Positions 19,301 to 30,485 of a stretch of DNA of 64,000 bases are shown here, one piece after another. The translations under genes and the position numbers were made by a program. The notes under the pieces were generated by a model that saw only the letters and a program-made list of their open reading frames with translations, had not been told where the DNA came from and did not search any database. Source of the DNA: Sorghum bicolor (taxonomy: Eukaryota > Streptophyta > Magnoliopsida > Poales > Poaceae). The DNA is taken from the NCBI RefSeq assembly GCF_000003195.3, contig NC_012871.2:61371802-61435801 (forward strand), given 5' to 3'. Every line of letters starts with the position of its first letter. Positions within the stretch are counted from its first letter, which is position 1.

Positions 19301-22300
19301 AGAGAAAGGTTGAGTGGTAAGGCATCAGCAGGGTCAAATGGCAAGACATCTGGAGGTTCAAGTGAGAAAAGTGAACCAAGTGCATCAGTAGAATTAAATT
19401 CACGTAACTTCGATGAACTCGTTGTCAAAAGCAAGGACCTTTGGATTGTGGAATTCTTTGCGCCATGGTATGAATCTTGCTGTACATGTACTGTTTATAA
19501 TATAACTTTACATTCTTTGCTATCAGTTTCTCAAATAGAGAAGAAAAAAAACGTTGAAGTAACTTGTGTAAAATTAAGTAATCTCTTACTAAGAGTATTC
19601 TAGGACATTCTTCTTAATTATATGTTTATTTATCCTACCATTTTTCCATTGCCTTGTGGGGGTTCAGAAGTTTGACATATACTTCTGTTCAGGTGTGGGC
19701 ACTGCAAGAAATTGGCACCTGAATGGAAAAAGGCTGCAAAGAACTTGAAGGGACAAGTGAAGCTAGGCCATGTTGATTGTGATGCTGAAAAGGTGTGTTT
19801 ATTTGTTCTTTGAGCTTATCTCTTCTTTTGGTAACGACCTTTCCCTAACCCTACATTTTAGTGTTGTGGGAATAATCACTGCCAATAGTCTAGGTTGCAT
19901 CTTTCAATGTATTGCCCATATTTAGGCCTTGTTTAGTTCACCCTGAAAACCAAAAAGTTTTCAAGATTCCCCGTCACATCGAATCTTATGGCACATGCAT
20001 GAAACATTAAATATAGACGAAAACAAAAACTAATTACACAGTTTAGCTGGAAATCACGAGACGAATCTTTTGATCCTAGTTAGTCCATAATTAGATAATA
20101 TTTGTCACAAACAAACGAAAGTGCTACAGTACCGAAATCTTTTCACTTTTCGGAACTAAACAAGGCCTTATTAATCTCTTATCAAAACTTCCAATTTATT
20201 ATCAAGCTGCTTGCTAGTGAACAGTGGCTATAAAGCTATAAATTCTTAGTTTTCAATTCCTGCTGAGTTCTTGCCATTTTAGTGATCACCAGGACTCCAA
20301 TGAAGGATTTGAAAATTTTGAAGGCGTTCAATTTTTTTTATTTTTGTAGCAATAGCAATGTAACCTGAGTTTTAGAGCCTTAGGGCCACAATTGCAGCTT
20401 TGACAAATATTGTAGTCTGCTAGCACATCGGGCAAGCTTCTATTCAAAAGCTATGCGCCATTTGATTGGGAGCTCACTTAATCCATAAGCCATTTGATTG
20501 GGATCATCACATCGCGTCCTCTTGTTTGGAATGCCACTTTCTCAAAATGTATGTCGAGAGACATGATTTTTATTATATAAATTTATGGGTGCATAAATTC
20601 AGGCAGTGTATGAGTACAGTTTAGTAGGTTGAATCTTCACCTTTTAGAAGCATGGATGCTTTCCTGGCAGACTGACCTCTTTACTCTTCTTCCCCAATTG
20701 CCACAGTGCAGATTATTATTAGCAATTAACGATTACTCTTCTATTTTGCAGTCCTTGATGAGCAAGTACAAGGTGGAAGGTTTTCCAACTATTTTGGTAT
20801 TTGGTGCTGATAAGGAGAGCCCATTCCTCTACCAGGGGGCTAGAGTTTCATCTGCCATTGAGTCCTTTGCATTGGAGCAGTTGGAAGCCAACTCTGGCCC
20901 AGCTGAAGTTTCTGAGTTGACTGGACCGGTAAGGCTAAACCTTCATGGTACCTACAAAATCTGACGATCGTTTAGTCCACCATTGATATTTGAGGTGACG
21001 ATTTGGCTTCTGCAGGATGTCATGGAAGAGAAGTGTGCTTCTGCTGCCATTTGTTTTGTATCATTCCTTCCAGACATCCTTGATTCAAAGGCAGAAGGAA
21101 GAAACAAGTACCTTGAGCTTCTGCTCTCTGTTGCTGAAAAGTTTAAAAAGAGTCCATACAGGCAAGTGTCAGCTTAACTAATTGCAGACTTTACCAAAAT
21201 TTGTCTGGCTTGTCACTTTCAAAGAAAGGAAAACGTCAAGAGTTTAACCGGTACAGTAGTTTCCTTTAGTGACATTCCAAAAAGAAACATTGGTATCAGC
21301 ATTCAATAGTAACAGGTGTATTTTAAATTATAAGATACACTCACACCGTCCTGAAATATAGCGTATTTTTATTTGTCACAAGTCAACCCACCTCATGTTT
21401 GACTAAAATTATAGGGAAACATATTAACTTCTACGACATCAAAAAAGGTAAGTTGTAAAAATACATTCCACAATGTCTCAAAGGGAGCTTATTATATGAC
21501 GTCAAAAATATTTGCTCCCTCAATTCCAAATTATAAGATGTTTTAGCTTTTCTAGGTACATTTCTTTAACTATGTACCTGCCCATAGTGTATATCTAAGT
21601 CCATAGCAAAATATATGTATCTAGAAAAAACGAAATGTTTTATAATTTGGAATGAAAAGAGTATTGTTTTTTTCTATAAATTTGATCAAACTCAAGATGA
21701 GTTGACTTACAAATGAAAATACACTAATGTTTTAGGACGGAGGGAGTAGAGTTAATACAAGATACTGATAACCTTGTGTGAACAAAATTTTAATGTTGAT
21801 ATTTCAAACCATAAACTGTACAAGCATACTGCAACAGCCTCAACAGAAGCATGTTATGCAATCATTTGTCTTGAAAAACTTCCTTTTCTTTTGAACTACT
21901 ACACATGCTGAGCCGGATACTTTTTTGCCTTGCAGTTTTGTCTGGACAGCTGCTGGCAAGCAAGCGAATCTTGAGAACCAGGTTGGAGTGGGCGGTTACG
22001 GCTATCCAGCCATGGTAGCTCTCAACGTGAAAAAAGGTGCATACACTCCACTCCGTAGTGCCTTCCAGCGCGACGAAATCATGTAAGCTCCCTGGTCTTA
22101 TTAATTATTATACCCTCGCTTGTTTCATGTTGATTAGACAGATGATTAACGGAAAGTTATCTCGTGCAGCGAGTTTGTGAAGGAAGCAGGGCGCGGTGGA
22201 AAGGGAAATCTTCCTCTGAACGGTGCACCTACAGTAGTCACGTCCGAGCCGTGGGACGGCAAAGATGGAGAGGTTATTGAAGAGGATGAATTCTCCCTTG

Positions 22301-22344
22301 ACGAGCTCATGGGCGACAGCTCCTCAGTAAACGATGAGTTGTGA
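16318..22344 (+). CDS. PDIL2-3: Protein disulfide isomerase-like, two thioredoxin domains (PDIL2-3 / P5 type)
   Basis: ER-lumen oxidoreductase that forms and rearranges disulfides in secretory proteins. Nine coding exons by splice-site reading: 16318-16437, 16540-16698, 18084-18197, 19286-19467, 19693-19792, 20752-20928, 21016-21161, 21936-22082, 22170-22344; together 439 residues, about the family length. Residues 1-21 form a signal peptide. The first thioredoxin domain has CGHC at 57-60, the second has CGHC at 193-196 (split across exons 4 and 5), followed by the non-catalytic C-terminal P5 domain. The protein ends NDEL, an ER-retrieval signal. Intron 7 uses a GC donor (CAG|GCAAGT). Introns 2, 5 and 7 hold MITEs and intron 3 a duplication. 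A perfect ERSE lies 143 bp upstream. Confidence 0.95.
16967..17268. mobile_element. Tourist-like MITE, family 2, in PDI intron 2
   Basis: Ends GGGGGTGTTTAGTTTCCC and GGGGAACTAAACACCCCC; TTA flanks at 16964-16966 and 17269-17271. The 302 bp interior matches the copies at 5982 and 7854, including the palindromic 'ttggcctcttgaggccaaaa'. This is the best preserved copy and serves as the reference for the split one. Confidence 0.88.
18767..19315 (+). repeat. Tandem duplication of the intron 3 / exon 4 boundary in PDIL2-3
   Basis: Two diverged copies of about 277 bp. Copy 1 starts at 18767 and copy 2 at 19045. Both carry 'gaaaacaact', 'gaaaatagttttgtg', 'gaggcagtcaatgcatt' and a terminal splice acceptor followed by exon-like bases. 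Copy 2 contains the real acceptor (AG at 19284-19285) and the start of exon 4. Copy 1 contains a decoy acceptor (AG at 19007-19008) followed by gtcaaggcctttcttaagg. Confidence 0.8.
19925..20167 (+). mobile_element. Tourist-like MITE, family 1, in PDI intron 5
   Basis: GGCCTTGTTTAGTTCACC ... GGAACTAAACAAGGCC, flanked by TTA at 19922-19924 and 20168-20170; 243 bp, well preserved, non-coding. Confidence 0.88.
21338..21746. mobile_element. Stowaway-like MITE in PDI intron 7, with a second one nested inside
   Basis: The right end GGACGGAGGGAG followed by TA is the standard Stowaway terminus; the left end CACTCACACCGTCCTG is its decayed partner with TA at 21336-21337. A second Stowaway-type element lies inside at 21515-21661 (CTCCCTCAATTCCAAATTAT ... 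ATAATTTGGAATGAAAAGAG). Subterminal 'cacctcatgtttgac' and 'caagatgagttgac' support the pairing. Confidence 0.7.
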
Positions 22345-22918
22345 TTCTGATGATTCTGGAACTGATCTGCGTTTCGATTAGCCAGACTGTAAATTTGAGG
22401 AACTCTGATGTTTTAAGAACTCATTCCTTTAGTGGGGTGATTTTTCAGGTTTCGGGTGCTAGAATGGTTTAAAATTAAAGAGAACTGATGTGATAGGCAA
22501 CTCTCTTTTTTTACGTTTTATTTTTTGGTCCCTGAAATAAAAGTTAGTTTAGACATATCGGTTGCTTGCCACAACAAATGGTCTCCGCTTTAGAACATGC
22601 TCTGTTGCTCACATTGGATAAGACCCAAATCTCCAGTTCCAGAGGACACAGAAGACGAGACATCCTAGAGTAGCGCAAAGCACATGGATGAGATTAGCAC
22701 CCACAGTCCCACATCAAAGGCGTTACTGTCAAGATTGACGAGCTACAACTTTCGCAAAGCCGCGCTGAAACTTGGAAGAAGCTGATGTTGATTGCAGGCT
22801 TGCAGTGTTTCTCGGCGGTGATCTGCACACCTGCAACGTCCCTTGCCAACTGCACTGTGCTTCCGAAGACTCCGAGTAGCAGACTAGCAGTTGCTCCGTA
22901 CCTGTCACTAACGACTCC
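22345..22918 (+). other. PDIL2-3 3' flank, no further gene
   Basis: The first 200 bp are AT-rich 3' UTR-like sequence downstream of the PDI stop. From about 22600 to 22918 there is moderately GC-rich unique-looking DNA without a convincing frame or RNA gene. Confidence 0.45.
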
Positions 22919-23161
22919 GGCCGTGTTTAGTTCACTCCGAAATCTAAAAAGTTTTCAAGATTTTCTATCACATCGAATCTTGCGGCACATGCATGAAACA
23001 TTAAATATATATGAAAATAAAAACTAATCACACAGTTTGACTGTAAATCACGAGACGAATCTTTTGACCCTAGTTAGTCTATGATTGAATAATATTTACC
23101 ACAAACAAACGAAAATGCTACCGTTCTGAAAACTTTTCAGTTTTCGGAACTAAACAAGGCC
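22919..23161 (+). mobile_element. Tourist-like MITE, family 1 (copy J)
   Basis: GGCCGTGTTTAGTTCACT ... GGAACTAAACAAGGCC, 243 bp. Flanking trinucleotides TCC and TCG match in two of three positions, so the target duplication is uncertain. Interior closely resembles the copy in PDI intron 5. Confidence 0.82.
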
Positions 23162-23307
23162 TCGAACAATTTTGGAAAGCGACTAGTAGTTACTGTACTT
23201 ATAGTCAATTGGAAGCTTTTCATGGACTCTGTAGCCTGTGCTTCATTCTGTCCTAAACCCTGCTTCAGCAAAGACGCAAACTCAGATACAGCCGCTAGTT
23301 GGTACAA

Positions 23308-23529
23308 CACATTCTAAGAATTTTGGAAAGTTAAAAATCTCAAATTTAACTAAATTTATATGATAAAATAATAATATTTATGATGTCAACTAAGTATTAT
23401 TAAGTTCCTTATTAATTATATTTTCATATGATATTTATTTGATATTATAAATTTTTATATTTTTTGCTATATTTTGATCAAATTTGAGATCCTTCGATTT
23501 TTTAAGATTTTTGAAATGGAGGAAGTACT
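23308..23529. mobile_element. Degenerate Stowaway-like MITE
   Basis: AT-rich block with 'tcaaatttaactaaattta' mirrored by 'ttgatcaaatttgaga' and a right end GAAATGGAGGAAG followed by TA, as in Stowaway elements of the CTTCCTCCATTTC type. The left boundary is unclear. Confidence 0.5.
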
Positions 23530-24068
23530 TTTACTACCATAAGAAGTAGTCCTCCTCTAAGCCAGTAATGGTAATACTCCTGCATTGCAAAGCCACACAT
23601 AAAAAAACTGTCAATCCTTGGGAGTTTTCTTTTCCTTGAAAATAAATCCTTGGGAATTGGGACGGAGGAAAATCAATAAAAGGTGGACACCAAATTGTCA
23701 TGCCTCACGTCATGTTTCATGATTGGCATCACGTTCATGAACCACACAACTGAAAATCCACTCAAGTCGTACGCCGGACAAAATGCTTGGCTGTGAAGAT
23801 CATGATCCAATTCCAACCAAACTGCCAGTGGGCCAGGCGGCAACAGCACCAGACTGCGCCGCGCCCTGTCCGCCCGCACTGACACCGAAGAGGGGACGAA
23901 CTCGGCTGCGGGCCTGCTGCTGCGGCTCACCTCACCGCACCGAACCCCACGCGGCGTCGCTCCGCCCGCCCTAAAAAATCGGCCAGTACAGGTAGGACCC
24001 AACCAAACCCACAAGTCGCTCGACCCCAGCACAGATAGAGCATCGCAATTCACCACCAGCGCGACGAG

Positions 24069-24104
24069 TTCCTCAGCCGCAGCCGCAGCCGCAGCCGCCG
24101 ATCC
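24069..24104 (+). repeat. CCGCAG hexamer microsatellite in the GeBP leader
   Basis: Short run of imperfect ccgcag/ccgccg units about 50 bp before the start codon of the downstream gene; a typical GC-rich grass 5' UTR repeat. Confidence 0.6.
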
Positions 24105-24150
24105 ACCCGGCGTCGAGACCCTAGGCGCGCTTGCTCCCCTCGCCGCCCGC

Positions 24151-25479
24151 ATGGCACCGAAGCGCCCGGCGGCGGTGGCGGCCTCGGGGTCGGCGTCCGA
24201 GGCATCCGACGCGGAGGCGGACGCGGCCCACCACCAGCCGTCCTCCCCGTCCCCGTCCAAGACGCCGCCGCCCAACCCTAACCCTAAGTCCGCCGCCGCC
24301 GGCCCCACCTCGGCGGCGGAGGACTCCACCGCGGCCGGATCCGACTCCGAGGCCGCCTACGACTCTGACGCGGACCACCGCCCCGCGCCCCGGAAGGCGG
24401 CGGCGGCGGCAGCGTCGTCGCCCTCGCGCAAGCCCAGGAGCCCCAGGCCGCGCTCCCGCTCCCGCTCCCCGGACGCCGCCTCGTACTCCGACGTCGCGGC
24501 CTCAGACGCCGACCCCACCGCCGGAGACTCCGCCGACGACGACAACGCCTCCCCGCTCGCCCTCCGGCCCCCGCGCCCGTCCCGCGCCGAGGCTGCCGCC
24601 ATCAAGCCCCTCAGCTCGCGCCCCATGGATCCGCCGCGCCGCTCCATGGTACCCTCTTTCTCCGAGCCGCGCCCAAAGCGCCCCCGCAGCGCCGCCGTCC
24701 CGTCATCCGTGGAGCAGCTCAAGAGGCCGTCGCGGCTCTGGAGCCTCCGCGACGAGATCGTCATCCTGCGGGGCTTGGCCACGTACCGCGCCAAGCGTGG
24801 CGTCCTCCCCGGCTCCATGTATGACATTTCTAAGCTCCATGGACACATCCAGAGCGAGCTCAGTGTTAAGGTAACTCCAACGCAGCTCAGTGACAAGGTA
24901 CGACGTCTCAAGCAGAAGTACAACCTACTTTCGTCCCGTGGCAAGAATGGGCGGGATCCAGACTTGCCCACCCAGCATGAACAGAGTGTTTATGAGATTG
25001 GCAAGAAGGTTTGGGGAACGACTGCTAATGGTGGAGGAAGTACAGGTGGTGATGGGTATGAGATTGGTGGTGGTGGTGATGACAGCGAAGAGGACCACGA
25101 GATTGCAGAGAGTGATGACGATGTGGAGAGTGGGCGGGATGAACGCCCCCGCAAGAACAGGAGGGTTATGCCAATCGCTATGGCAAATGGAAACGGGGCT
25201 GGGTTTGGGGCTATGAATGCCAATAGCAGAGGGAAGTTTGATATTGAGAAGGGAAAGGATGCTTATCCATACCTTTGGGAGACTGTAGAGGATCTGTCAA
25301 AGGAGCACCCGAATGGGGTAGCATTCAAGAAGGCCTTTGAGTTGATCGAAGGCCCCAAAGCGCGTGGGATGGAGGAAAAGCTGCGAAAATTTAGGCTGAC
25401 AGAGATCAGACACCAGCTGCGCCGTATGGAACTGATGAAGGAGACAGTGAAGATGGTGCTTGATGCGCTGGAGGGTTGA
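24151..25479 (+). CDS. STOREKEEPER / GeBP-family transcription regulator (DUF573)
   Basis: Intronless 442-residue protein. Residues 1-190 are low-complexity, rich in Ser, Pro, Ala and acidic residues, with an RSRSRS patch near 101-106. The plant-specific DUF573 DNA-binding region spans about 191-290 (RLWSLRDEIVILRGL ... SDKVRRLKQKYN ... VYEIGKKVWG), which resembles a divergent Myb-like fold. An acidic stretch at about 310-330 is followed by a basic PRKNRR nuclear signal. Residues 370-442 (YPYLWETVEDL ... MELMKETVKMVLDAL) match the conserved C-terminal helix of the family, probably a leucine-rich dimerisation region. Members act in the nucleus (trichome and cytokinin-linked regulation in Arabidopsis; patatin promoter binding in potato). 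The start is the first ATG after a GC-rich leader. The specific targets here are unknown. Confidence 0.93.
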   Translation: MAPKRPAAVAASGSASEASDAEADAAHHQPSSPSPSKTPPPNPNPKSAAAGPTSAAEDSTAAGSDSEAAYDSDADHRPAPRKAAAAAASSPSRKPRSPRPRSRSRSPDAASYSDVAASDADPTAGDSADDDNASPLALRPPRPSRAEAAAIKPLSSRPMDPPRRSMVPSFSEPRPKRPRSAAVPSSVEQLKRPSRLWSLRDEIVILRGLATYRAKRGVLPGSMYDISKLHGHIQSELSVKVTPTQLSDKVRRLKQKYNLLSSRGKNGRDPDLPTQHEQSVYEIGKKVWGTTANGGGSTGGDGYEIGGGGDDSEEDHEIAESDDDVESGRDERPRKNRRVMPIAMANGNGAGFGAMNANSRGKFDIEKGKDAYPYLWETVEDLSKEHPNGVAFKKAFELIEGPKARGMEEKLRKFRLTEIRHQLRRMELMKETVKMVLDALEG

Positions 25480-26875
25480 CTGAATAATGAATGATCTTCT
25501 GGTGGGTGAGTAGTGCAATGTTCAAAGGAGCAGTCAGTGTCTTCTTTTGTTTCTAGATACAGTTTCTGTGGCTGAATTACTTAACTTTTGTGGACAAGGC
25601 ACACTTGTCTCAGTAAGAATTTAGGTACAGAACAGGGAGTGAGAGTGATGGTGTTTCCCTTGTTCTTGGTGGATCATAGTATATTATCTGTCTCTTAGGT
25701 GCTAACTTTTGAGTTATATGGTATACAGTTTCTATGTTTAGTTAAGTTTGGTTTGATGCATCTGCATTTTGAAGGTTTTGTTCTATTTTATTACTCCTGT
25801 GGTGCTTTTTTCTTCTGTATCTACAAATTGGAATGCCATGCTTGGTGATCCGGCTGAGTATCATGGTTCAGAACCTACTAGATTTAGGTTGGTTTTTATA
25901 TTTGATATATAATAATGTTCAGAACCTACTAGAATTAAGGTTGTTTGATGCGATATGAGGGTTACTTTTAGATGGTTTTGTAGCTGATGGTCAAAACCAA
26001 GGAGGATCACAATAATCTCTGTGAAAAAGCATCTGTATCCTTTACAAAAAACTCATCCTGATGATGATCTCTTTGTGTTCTCCCACTAGTTTTATGGATA
26101 TATGCATCTTGGTATTTTTAGATGTTATTTGTACACATCCATGTGCCTATGCGTCTCTGTAAATGGCCCTGTACTTCGGGCATATTGTCATCCATGGCAC
26201 TCGGTTAGGAGTGAATGTGTTCCTCGTTGGCTTGTTCTGCCTGAATCTGCTGGTTTCTCTTGCTTTCATATCTCTGGGGATCATGATGTGAATGAGAGTC
26301 ATGATCATTGTATATCATGAGGTGCTCTTATTATTCAGCAGCTTAGCGTCAGTGTTGATTTTAGTTTTTGGTCCATACGTTGTAAAGTTTGCTGACGCAC
26401 ATGCTTCCAAACTTGGCATCTTCTACGGTGAAATCTGACACTTGAGCAACTGCGATCTGGGTTCAGGATGAGTCCAAATCGAACAACGAAGTGAAGTTTG
26501 TCGTTTGATGACTTCATCTCTTGTCTTTCTTGATTGGTGCTGTCCACAATTATGTTGGTTTGCTGATTTCTGTCTTACTGTTGCCAAATGCGTTCCTCTG
26601 AACGCTGAGTCTGATCATGCCTACCTCTAGTCTACTCGATATGGTATTGTGATTGTTCGTTACGAGTCTCTGTATCATTAGTTTGTGGATCCAACTTTAA
26701 CAATATCTCCTCGCCTCAAAGGCACAGTACATGTGAAATGATCCGTTCATCACAACGCGGTAGAAACCTGCAAAAGATTTCTATCAAAAGCAGGGTGGTA
26801 CTGCACTGCGCCGGCGGCGCCCCAGATTGCTTGCGGTGCTTGACTGCTTGTCCTGCCCCTGGCGAACTCTGCCGC
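25480..26875 (+). other. GeBP gene 3' flank and intergenic DNA, no gene seen
   Basis: The first several hundred bases are T-rich 3' UTR-like sequence. A 'ggttcagaacctactagat' motif occurs twice (25865 and 25918). Short frames up to about 26550 show no domain. Nothing supports another gene. Confidence 0.4.
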
Positions 26876-27113
26876 GGCCTTAGTTTTAAAATTTTTTCGA
26901 AAAATAACACCGTAATACTTTCGTTTTTATTTAACAAATATTGTTTAATTATAGAGTAACTAGACTTAAAAAATTCGTCTCGTGATTTACAAACAAACTG
27001 TGTAATTAGTTTTTATTTTCATCTATATTTAATGCTCTATGTATATACCGCAAAATTCGATGAGACAGGAAATCTTAAAAGATTTTGGTTTTTGGGGTGA
27101 ACTAAACAAGGCA
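26876..27113 (-). mobile_element. Tourist-like MITE, family 1 (copy K)
   Basis: Reverse orientation; decayed left end GGCCTTAGTTTT and right end GAACTAAACAAGGCA. Interior 'acaaactgtgtaattagt' and 'attcgatgagacagg' match the family. No clear target duplication. Confidence 0.75.
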
Positions 27114-27563
27114 CATCGATGAACTCTGCTGCTGAGACCATGTCCAATAATTGTCGCCCAAAATAATACAAGATCTGTTTGTTCTTTGGATAGTGGCGTA
27201 GTGCTACAGCTAAAAGGTTCTATACCTATTTTTTTAGTCTTCTTCAACAAGACCTAAAAGACAACACTCTTGAGGAGAGAGAATATCTAAATTCAAAATA
27301 GATCTTCTATATGGATAGAGATTTTCTGTATGGGTATTCTGTTGGAGACTATAAATATTATGTTGAAGACTTATTTTGGGTTTGGGTTTCTAAATGAATC
27401 TACTATTACAGAAAACCTATACTGACCGAATAAAGTAAGAGAGAGGCTAGTTCCTAAGGAGTATCGATCAGCTATCCACCCCAGGCCTCCCCATCTGGAG
27501 AGTCCATAGGAATCAGATCGCAGATGCACGACGCATCGTGGAGCCAAGTTTATCCTACGAGGA
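27114..27563. other. Intergenic, no gene seen
   Basis: AT-rich; possible unclassified MITE around 27135-27420 (the start 'gaccatgtccaataattg' resembles a DNA-transposon end), not confirmed by a matching second end. Confidence 0.3.
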
Positions 27564-27791
27564 GGCAAGAGTTTACTTTCCAAAAATTTTACAAAATTTT
27601 TCAAGATTTTTCATCACATCGAATCTTGTGGCACATGCATGAAACATTAAATATAGATAAAAAAACTAATTGTATAGTTTATCTATAATTTGCGAGACGA
27701 ATCTTCTAAGCCTAATTAATTTATAATTGGACGATATTTATCAAATACTACTGTGTCCATTTTACAAAAAAGTTTGCACCTAAACAAGGCA
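27564..27791 (+). mobile_element. Tourist-like MITE, family 1 (copy L, degraded)
   Basis: Recognised from 'catcacatcgaatcttgtgg', 'cacatgcatgaaacatt' and right end CCTAAACAAGGCA. The left end is badly decayed and the flanks do not match. Confidence 0.65.
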
Positions 27792-28400
27792 TGCATGCAG
27801 CAGCATCATGCAATGCACTGATGCAAAACGAGGTCGCCGCCACTGGCTCGCAAAGGTTGGCCAAAACATGCCAGTATAGGGCACATCGTTTTAGCTGTGC
27901 TTCTGTAAACGATTCACCATGTGAAATCCATGAGTTACCGAAATCCTAGTGATTGGACTAGATCGCCTGCCTCTACTCTACTTATGTGATAAAATAAGCC
28001 TTTCCGCAAAAATTAACATTGTCAATCTAATGTAACTGGTTGGTTTGAAATTCTGTGCATTACGCAGTTTCACTTCATCAAACTGGTATGCCAATGAGAT
28101 CCACATGCAGGAAAAGTTAGAAGAAACTATCTTGTTCGGTACGAACTTGGAATCACAATATAAGTAATCTATAATTCAAGCTCCAGAGCTCAACGAAACC
28201 ATGTTCTTTGGAAGTACGAAGCTACAGATGTTCCATGAATATTCAAGTAATAATACCCAACATTTGCCTTGCAACAAGAAGTAAACAGTAAACGCAGAAA
28301 AGGCAAGATTTCGTTTTCTGAACAGGGACACATTGCATTCCATAAGAAACAGTTATGACAAACAATGGGAGGGTGCACAAGAATAGTGCATCACATGACA
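27792..28400. other. Intergenic / distal 3' flank of the DUF1644 gene
   Basis: Mixed composition, no domain-bearing frame on either strand. The part from about 28190 may be 3' UTR of the minus-strand gene. Confidence 0.35.
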
Positions 28401-28658
28401 CGCTAGAGGCTAAATGAGTATGAACAAAGCCCCATGCCATTCAACCAGCCATTATCACTGTTCTTGAAAAATCCATCAAAGCTTAGCAGTATGTTTCGTT
28501 TCAAGATGACCATTGAGCATCCCCTGAGAACAGATGAAGAGTAGTATTCCTTTGTCGGGTCAGAAATTGTGAATCGGCAGGGGGGCCAAGTCAGGGATTC
28601 ATGAAGATTGCCTGCAGGATCAACACAGACTCTCACATTTCAGCGAGAGGTCCAGAGA

Positions 28659-29378
28659 TCATGGATCAGTGGATTCTGCATTAGCGCTTGGCAGCAAATT
28701 ATCATTGGTAGCACCATGACGATCACCACCCTCTCGCGAAGCAGCCATAATCTCGTCAAACTGAAGGATGAGAGAAAATAACCTTCGCATAACCTCTGAA
28801 GTAGTTGAACAAATCATATCTTGCAATGAACTTCGAAATAGAAGCCGCTTCCATCTGTAAGCATGTAAGGGGTCCACAGCTCGTGGGTTTGCAGAAGGGT
28901 GCTTCTTTTGGACATGCTTGCAGAGCTCTCTGTATGTGCCCATGTATGAACAGCCATCTTCCATGCAGCTCCTCCTCTTGTGATTCAGCTTCTTCCGAGC
29001 AGGCTCAACCAAGGTATATCCCTTGACCTCACCACGGCAAAGGGGACACGCAAGCTCTATTGCATCTAGGTCCTCGGAGGCTACTTTTCTGCATGACTCT
29101 ACAAGCTGATTAAGACAATTTGAGTGCTGGTAGCCGGAAGCACAAATATATGGACGACAGCCATTGCCATGTGATGAACAAAGTAGAAGAACAGCGTTGT
29201 GTGGAAATTCCATGCAAACTGGACAAGTTGCATCTGTCCATGCACATTTCTCTATAGCTGCAAATGGTATCTCCTTGCTGGAAACTTTTTTGAATCTGGA
29301 ACTACTGTGGGGTTTCCAGTGATGTGATGATCTAAGTTGATGAGATGAACATTTTTTGTTCCTCGTATACTTGGTCAT
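28659..29378 (-). CDS. DUF1644 zinc-finger protein
   Basis: A 239-residue protein of the plant DUF1644 family, read as a single coding exon. After a basic Ser/Lys-rich N-terminus, residues about 50-120 hold a RING-like zinc-binding region (CPVCMEFPHNAVLLLCSS ... GCRPYIC ... HSNCLNQL ... CPLCRGEVKGY), followed by a C2H2-type unit (CMEDGCSYMGTYRELCKHV..H). Rice members are linked to salt and drought tolerance; the biochemical activity is not established. The start codon lies one base after a consensus acceptor (ttcag at 29380-29384, minus strand), which implies an upstream non-coding exon. A good donor (CAG|GTATTC) lies at 30485-30486 in a GC-rich block, giving a leader intron of about 1.1 kb. 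The 3' UTR runs into 28402-28658. Confidence 0.92.
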   Translation of the reverse strand: MTKYTRNKKCSSHQLRSSHHWKPHSSSRFKKVSSKEIPFAAIEKCAWTDATCPVCMEFPHNAVLLLCSSHGNGCRPYICASGYQHSNCLNQLVESCRKVASEDLDAIELACPLCRGEVKGYTLVEPARKKLNHKRRSCMEDGCSYMGTYRELCKHVQKKHPSANPRAVDPLHAYRWKRLLFRSSLQDMICSTTSEVMRRLFSLILQFDEIMAASREGGDRHGATNDNLLPSANAESTDP

Positions 29379-30323
29379 CCTGAAAGGACTGTAAGATGTA
29401 ATAGTAAATTAGATGCCATGAAGTCTATTAAAAGAAATTCACATTGTCCATATTGCAACTAAGAAGGAAACCTGGATGATAGTATGACACTATGATTGCT
29501 AGCACAAGGACAGTTATATTTTGCTTAATTATTCTGACCTATCCCATAGTCAACAATAAAAAACTATAGCTCAATAATAAATTTAGCAGGGACTAAATTC
29601 ATTTACTTTGTTATCCTGATCATTATTCTATAAGCATGGAAAACACAAGCTGAACATTTAAACTACCTCATTCACAGAGAATATGTACTTTTCCATCAAA
29701 TTACCAAACAGTCCAAACACTTACAAATTACAGAAATGTCCGATTTTGATCAGAAACTCAGTGGAGACTGTTACTGCCAACTTTGAACCTCTTGTTTTGG
29801 TTCAGGACAAGTTTCAGAGGAAATCAAATGTATTTGGCATGTATATAACAGAGATGCATAATTATTTTCACCACAGAGTTTGCAAAGGTCCATCTTTGAT
29901 AATCCTAGTAACCCCAGAAGAAATGGACAACTTCGATATTCATGGTAGCTACTGGAAAAAAAATTGCATTCCAAACAGAACAAATTTAAGTAGAGAGTAA
30001 TTTCCATCGCATTCTCACCATGTGAGTATGCCTATTGCCTAAGTTCAAACACTCAAATGTCCTATGACTACTCAAAATAACATAGCAACTTAGAAGAACT
30101 TTAGCATGATTGCAGAAACATGGATTTTACATGAAACATGCAAAGATCTATGTATCGCTCATCAGCGGTGATAAATATATAAAACCGTCAACCCAAATCC
30201 CAGCACACAGGCATATATGTACATACGGAATAAATATTGCGTCTGAAATTCCTAAAATCTTCTTTATACTAACCAAGAATTCTACAAACTGTTATCAGAA
30301 CAGGAAACCAGGCTTCGTGTGCA

Positions 30324-30420
30324 CCAGGGGCGGACCCAGCAAAGGGAAATGGATGTACAGCCGATATTTTTTTTGCAAAAGGTTCGAAGTCAGGAGGCAT
30401 CAATCAAATAGCCAAATAGC
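30324..30420. mobile_element. hAT-type terminal fragment in the DUF1644 leader intron
   Basis: CAGGGGCGGACCCAGC at about 30325 matches the terminal repeat of the hAT element at 4527-5609 (CAGTGGCGGACCCAGG). No second end was found nearby, so only a solo end remains. Confidence 0.4.
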
Positions 30421-30485
30421 CTTAGGTTAGGGTTTGGGGTGCTCGGCTTCGCACAGCAAGAAGGGAAGAGAACGGGTGGGAATAC

